9,052 bases of DNA from the NCBI GenBank assembly GCA_900548085.1, contig URJF01000056.1, positions 1 through 9,052 of the forward strand, read 5' to 3'. Within the stretch, counting starts at the first letter, position 1. Every line of letters begins with the position of its first letter. This document shows positions 6,358 through 9,052 of this stretch, one piece after another. The translations under genes and the position numbers were made by a program. Under the pieces are notes generated by a model. It had not been told where the DNA came from and ran no database searches. It was given only the letters and a program-made list of their open reading frames with translations. The DNA is from an uncultured Oscillospiraceae bacterium (GTDB taxonomy: Bacteria > Bacillota > Clostridia > Oscillospirales > Acutalibacteraceae).

Positions 6358-7584
6358 TTGGACAGAACAGTACTTCATATAGATTGCAATAAGTTTTATG
6401 CTTCGGTAGAGTGTCTCTACCGTCCTGAGATTCGCAATAAGCCTGTGGCTGTAGGCGGCGATGTCGAGAGCCGTCACGGAATTATTCTCACTAAGAATGA
6501 GATAGCATCGAGATATGGGTTGACAGTGGGTGAGCCTTTGTGGAAGGCTAAGCAAAAATGCCCTGACCTTATTGTAGTACCTCCCAATTACCCATTGTAT
6601 CTCAGGTTTTCAAAATTGGCACGGTTGATTTATGCCGATTACAGCGAATATATAGAGCCCTTTGGCTTGGACGAAAATTGGATAGATGTTACCGGCTGCG
6701 AAAAAAGCGGTGCGGAAATTGCCGAGGAAATAAGAACGAGAGTAAAAAATGAGCTGGGCATAACAGTCAGCATAGGCGTTAGTTTTAACAAAATTTTTGC
6801 AAAACTCGGCTCGGATTATAAGAAGCCTGATGCGGTTACTGTCATTTCCCGTGAAAATTATAAGGACATTGTGTGGCCTTTGCCGTGCAGTGATCTCCTT
6901 ATGGTCGGCAGAGCCACTACCAAAAAGCTGAATTATTACGGCATAATGACCATCGGTGATTTGGCTCGTGCCGATACTGCTTTTTTGCAGCGAGTGTTCG
7001 GTAAGAACGGTCTTATGCTCAATTCTTTTGCTAACGGCTACGATGACTCACCCGTAAAACATATGGATGAGGTGTCAGATGTTAAGAGCGTAGGCAATTC
7101 CACTACCACCCCCAGAGACCTAAAGAATAATGACGATATAAAGACGGTTTTTCTTGTTCTTTGTGAGAGCGTGAGCAGACGGCTTAGGGAGCAGGGACTA
7201 AAGGGCAGAACGCTGACTGTTTCCGTTCGTTCCACTCAGCTTGCCACCTTTACCCGACAGACTAAGCTGAAGGCTCATACCGACATAAGCAGCGAGTTGC
7301 TTTCGGCGGCTATGGAGCTGTTTGTGCTAAATTATGATTGGACTTATCCCGTCAGGTCGCTGGGAGTATCTGTCAGTGATTTTGATTTTGAATACGAGCA
7401 GTTCGATATGGACGGCAGTGTGGAGAATAGGGAAAAGCAAGAAAAAATCGAGACCGCTGTTGATGCTCTAAAAAAAAGATTTGGCAATTATTGTATCACT
7501 CGTGCCTGTCAGCTAAAGGACAGAGAGCTGTCTCGCTTTAATCCCCACGATGAGCACATAATTCACCCTGTTGGATTCTTTTAA
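6358..7584 (+). CDS. dinB: DNA polymerase IV (Y-family translesion polymerase)
   Basis: This error-prone polymerase copies past damaged bases. Counting from the TTG start (408 aa), the catalytic carboxylates are Asp9 (HIDCNKFYASVE) and Asp105/Glu106 (GLDENWIDVTG). Tyr14 sits at the steric-gate position that excludes ribonucleotides. The thumb and little finger follow, with KSVGNSTTTPRDL, a conserved Y-family motif, at the start of the little finger. The C-terminus (NPHDEHIIHPVGFF) resembles clostridial DinB proteins. The start chosen is TTG 6358: GGTGGT (6345-6350) lies seven bases upstream, and the resulting MDRTVLHID beginning matches the family. GTG codons at 6346 and 6349 are in frame but have no ribosome site and adjoin the LexA box. 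The ATG inside the LexA box (6339) is out of frame. It heads an operon with the small gene at 7612. A rare start codon with a modest ribosome site may also keep basal levels low. Confidence 0.93.
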   Translation: MDRTVLHIDCNKFYASVECLYRPEIRNKPVAVGGDVESRHGIILTKNEIASRYGLTVGEPLWKAKQKCPDLIVVPPNYPLYLRFSKLARLIYADYSEYIEPFGLDENWIDVTGCEKSGAEIAEEIRTRVKNELGITVSIGVSFNKIFAKLGSDYKKPDAVTVISRENYKDIVWPLPCSDLLMVGRATTKKLNYYGIMTIGDLARADTAFLQRVFGKNGLMLNSFANGYDDSPVKHMDEVSDVKSVGNSTTTPRDLKNNDDIKTVFLVLCESVSRRLREQGLKGRTLTVSVRSTQLATFTRQTKLKAHTDISSELLSAAMELFVLNYDWTYPVRSLGVSVSDFDFEYEQFDMDGSVENREKQEKIETAVDALKKRFGNYCITRACQLKDRELSRFNPHDEHIIHPVGFF

Positions 7585-7611
7585 AAAATAAGACAAGAAT
7601 GGAGAAAAATT

Positions 7612-7878
7612 ATGATTATATTCAGTTCTACCGATTATGATAATTCTAATAAGCATTATACAAAGGTAAAAGCTGAGTTCGATACCGACGGACGCATTAT
7701 GCCGCTGTCTATGACATACGAGGACGAGGAGATGGAGATTGACCGTGTGCTCGATGTCAGACCTGCTGCGTCACTGAAATCCGGTGGGGCAGGAATACGC
7801 TATACCTGTATGATAGAGGGTGTGCGTACCTATCTGTTTTTGGAGGAGACAAAGTGGTTCTTTGAGCCTGCCGTATAA
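7612..7878 (+). CDS. Small protein of unknown function, co-transcribed with dinB
   Basis: This 88-aa soluble, rather acidic protein belongs to no family I can name. It has no signal peptide, membrane segment or cysteine pair. The N-terminal half reads as beta strands (KVKAEFDTDGRIMPLSMTYED). The centre carries a motif that looks conserved, IDRVLDVRPAASLKSGGAG, then RYTCMIEG, and the end is aromatic (TYLFLEETKWFFEPAV). The pattern suggests a compact beta-rich domain. The ATG has GGAG seven bases upstream. It lies 27 bases after the dinB stop with no terminator or promoter between, so it should share the LexA-controlled transcript. I recall similar short proteins in other Clostridia, some next to dinB, but cannot confirm that here. 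A role in damage tolerance, or as a partner of the polymerase, is only suggested by position. Confidence 0.8.
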   Translation: MIIFSSTDYDNSNKHYTKVKAEFDTDGRIMPLSMTYEDEEMEIDRVLDVRPAASLKSGGAGIRYTCMIEGVRTYLFLEETKWFFEPAV

Positions 7879-7895
7879 TTTTATTTTGCTGAATA

Positions 7896-7924
7896 TTGCA
7901 AACGCTTTTAATATGTGCTAAAAT
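7896..7924 (+). promoter_or_regulatory. Sigma-A promoter of the aminotransferase gene
   Basis: TTGCAA (7896-7901) and TAAAAT (7919-7924) are separated by 17 bases, with TGC directly before the -10 box (extended -10 form). It gives a leader of about 30 bases with a GGAGG site. No hairpin terminator is visible after the small gene at 7878, so some read-through from dinB is possible. Confidence 0.75.
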
Positions 7925-7961
7925 ATAGCAGTTAATTTATACCGTAATGGAGGACGATATT

Positions 7962-9052
7962 ATGGCAGAATACAAAGATATGACAAAAGAGGAACTTCTT
8001 GAAGAAAAGCAAAAGCTACAAAAGCGTTTTGAAGAATATAAGGCTATGGGACTTTCCCTCGATATGTCCCGTGGAAAGCCATCAAAAGAACAGCTTGATC
8101 TTTCTATGGATATGCTCAAGCCTATTGATTATACTGAAAACGGAGTTGACTTGCGTAACTATGGTATGCTCGACGGTATTCCAAGCTGCAAAAAGCTCTT
8201 TGCGGATTTGCTCGGAGTAGAGCCTAAAAATGTTGTTGTAGGTCCAAGTGCAAGTCTTAATCTTATGTATGACTATATTGCACAGTGCTATACCGAGGGC
8301 GTTCTCGGCTCAACACCGTGGTGCAAGCTGGATGAGGTTAAATTCCTTTGTCCTGTTCCAGGATATGACAGACACTTTACTATCCTTGAGCACTTCGGCA
8401 TTAAGATGATAAATGTTCCTATGACTCTCGACGGTCCTGATATGGATGTTATCGAAGAACTTGTTAAGGATGACAGCGTAAAAGGTATGTTCTGTGTTCC
8501 TAAGTATTCTAACCCGCAGGGTATCACATTTACAGATGCAGTGGTTGAGCGTATTGCTGCTCTTAAGCCTGCCGCAAAGGACTTCAGAATTGTTTGGGAC
8601 AATGCCTATTGTGTACATGACATAAAGGAGCAGGGCGACACCTTGCTCAATATCTACGATGTTCTTCCCAAGTACAATAACGAGGATATGGTTATCGAGG
8701 TTTGCTCAACCTCAAAGATGACATTTCCCGGTGCAGGTGTATCTGCTATTGTGGGCAGTGATGCCAATATCGCACAAATTAAGAAAAGACTTAATTGTCA
8801 GACTATCAGCTACGATAAGATGAATCAGCTTCGCCATGTAAAGTTCTTTGGTGATGTTGACGGTTTGAAGGCTCATATGAAAAAACACGCAAAACTCCTT
8901 AAACCTAAGTTCGATATGGTCATTGACCACTTGGAAAATGAATTAGGCGGCAAGGGTATTGCTTCTTGGCTCGACCCTACAGGCGGCTATTTCATCAGCC
9001 TTGATGTTATGCCGGGCTGTGCTAAGAGAGTGGGCGAGCTGTGCAAAGAGGC
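7962..9052 (+). CDS. AspT/MocR-type PLP-dependent aminotransferase, 3'-truncated
   Basis: The frame stays open to the right edge, giving 363 codons of a protein usually about 420-430 aa. It is a fold-type I PLP enzyme of the Aminotran_MocR group, which includes the AspT-type aspartate aminotransferases of Corynebacterium and relatives. Such enzymes move the amino group between aspartate and 2-oxoglutarate in the cytoplasm. Asn184 lies in the SNPQG motif, Asp213 and Tyr216 in DNAYC contact the cofactor, and Lys252 (CSTSKMTFPGAG) should form the Schiff base. The N-terminal SRGKPSKEQLDLS also fits the family. There is no helix-turn-helix domain, so it is an enzyme and not a MocR regulator. The start is ATG 7962 with GGAGG (7949-7953) eight bases upstream. 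Codon use (GGT, GTT, CTT, AAG) suggests high expression. Substrate specificity is inferred from the family only. Confidence 0.9.
   Translation, partial: MAEYKDMTKEELLEEKQKLQKRFEEYKAMGLSLDMSRGKPSKEQLDLSMDMLKPIDYTENGVDLRNYGMLDGIPSCKKLFADLLGVEPKNVVVGPSASLNLMYDYIAQCYTEGVLGSTPWCKLDEVKFLCPVPGYDRHFTILEHFGIKMINVPMTLDGPDMDVIEELVKDDSVKGMFCVPKYSNPQGITFTDAVVERIAALKPAAKDFRIVWDNAYCVHDIKEQGDTLLNIYDVLPKYNNEDMVIEVCSTSKMTFPGAGVSAIVGSDANIAQIKKRLNCQTISYDKMNQLRHVKFFGDVDGLKAHMKKHAKLLKPKFDMVIDHLENELGGKGIASWLDPTGGYFISLDVMPGCAKRVGELCKE

Noticed and set aside
6301..6555. Minus-strand open frame over the dinB promoter and 5' end
   Set aside because: It overlaps the promoter, LexA box and catalytic motif of dinB on the other strand and has no ribosome site.

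Overview
The window looks like part of a chromosome from a Gram-positive, Clostridia-type bacterium, most likely a gut or host-associated Oscillospiraceae/Ruminococcaceae-like organism. The evidence is the Bacillota-type LexA (SOS) box before dinB, the AGGAGG-type ribosome binding sites, sigma-A promoters with 17-bp spacers, and several families typical of Clostridia (DUF5058, a stand-alone SCP2 protein, an AspT-type aminotransferase). The genus is an inference. Coding density is high. No gene-free stretch reaches 300 bases, and I saw no RNA gene, insertion sequence or CRISPR array.

Layout. (1) 1-1353, plus: the C-terminal ~60% of tex, a transcription accessory and RNA-binding protein, cut by the window edge. 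Its first ~480 bases use codons very differently from the rest, suggesting a mosaic gene or an assembly join. (2) 1363-2815, plus: a single-gene unit for a GH33 sialidase, with a consensus promoter, a perfect palindrome over the -35 box and a strong terminator. All the usual active-site residues can be placed, but there is no signal peptide. (3) 2833-5773, minus: a tight three-gene operon encoding a DUF5058 membrane protein, a second multi-pass membrane protein and a membrane-anchored M20 metallohydrolase of the PM20D1/carboxypeptidase S type. A hairpin shared with the converging sialidase unit ends it. This looks like an uncharacterised transporter-plus-hydrolase module. (4) 5832-6258, minus: a monocistronic SCP2-domain lipid-binding protein with its own promoter and terminator. 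(5) 6296-7878, plus: dinB (DNA polymerase IV) behind a sigma-A promoter and a perfect GAAC-N4-GTTC LexA box, followed by an 88-aa conserved-looking protein of unknown function. (6) 7896-9052, plus: an AspT/MocR-type PLP aminotransferase with its own promoter, cut by the right edge.

How the parts may work together: the sialidase releases sialic acid, but no nan catabolic genes are visible nearby. The minus-strand operon probably imports or exports an amino-acid conjugate or peptide and hydrolyses it. The dinB pair is a DNA-damage response unit. tex and the aminotransferase are housekeeping genes. The best candidate for an undescribed system is the DUF5058/partner/M20 operon. Next come the palindrome-controlled cytoplasmic-type sialidase and the small protein co-transcribed with dinB.
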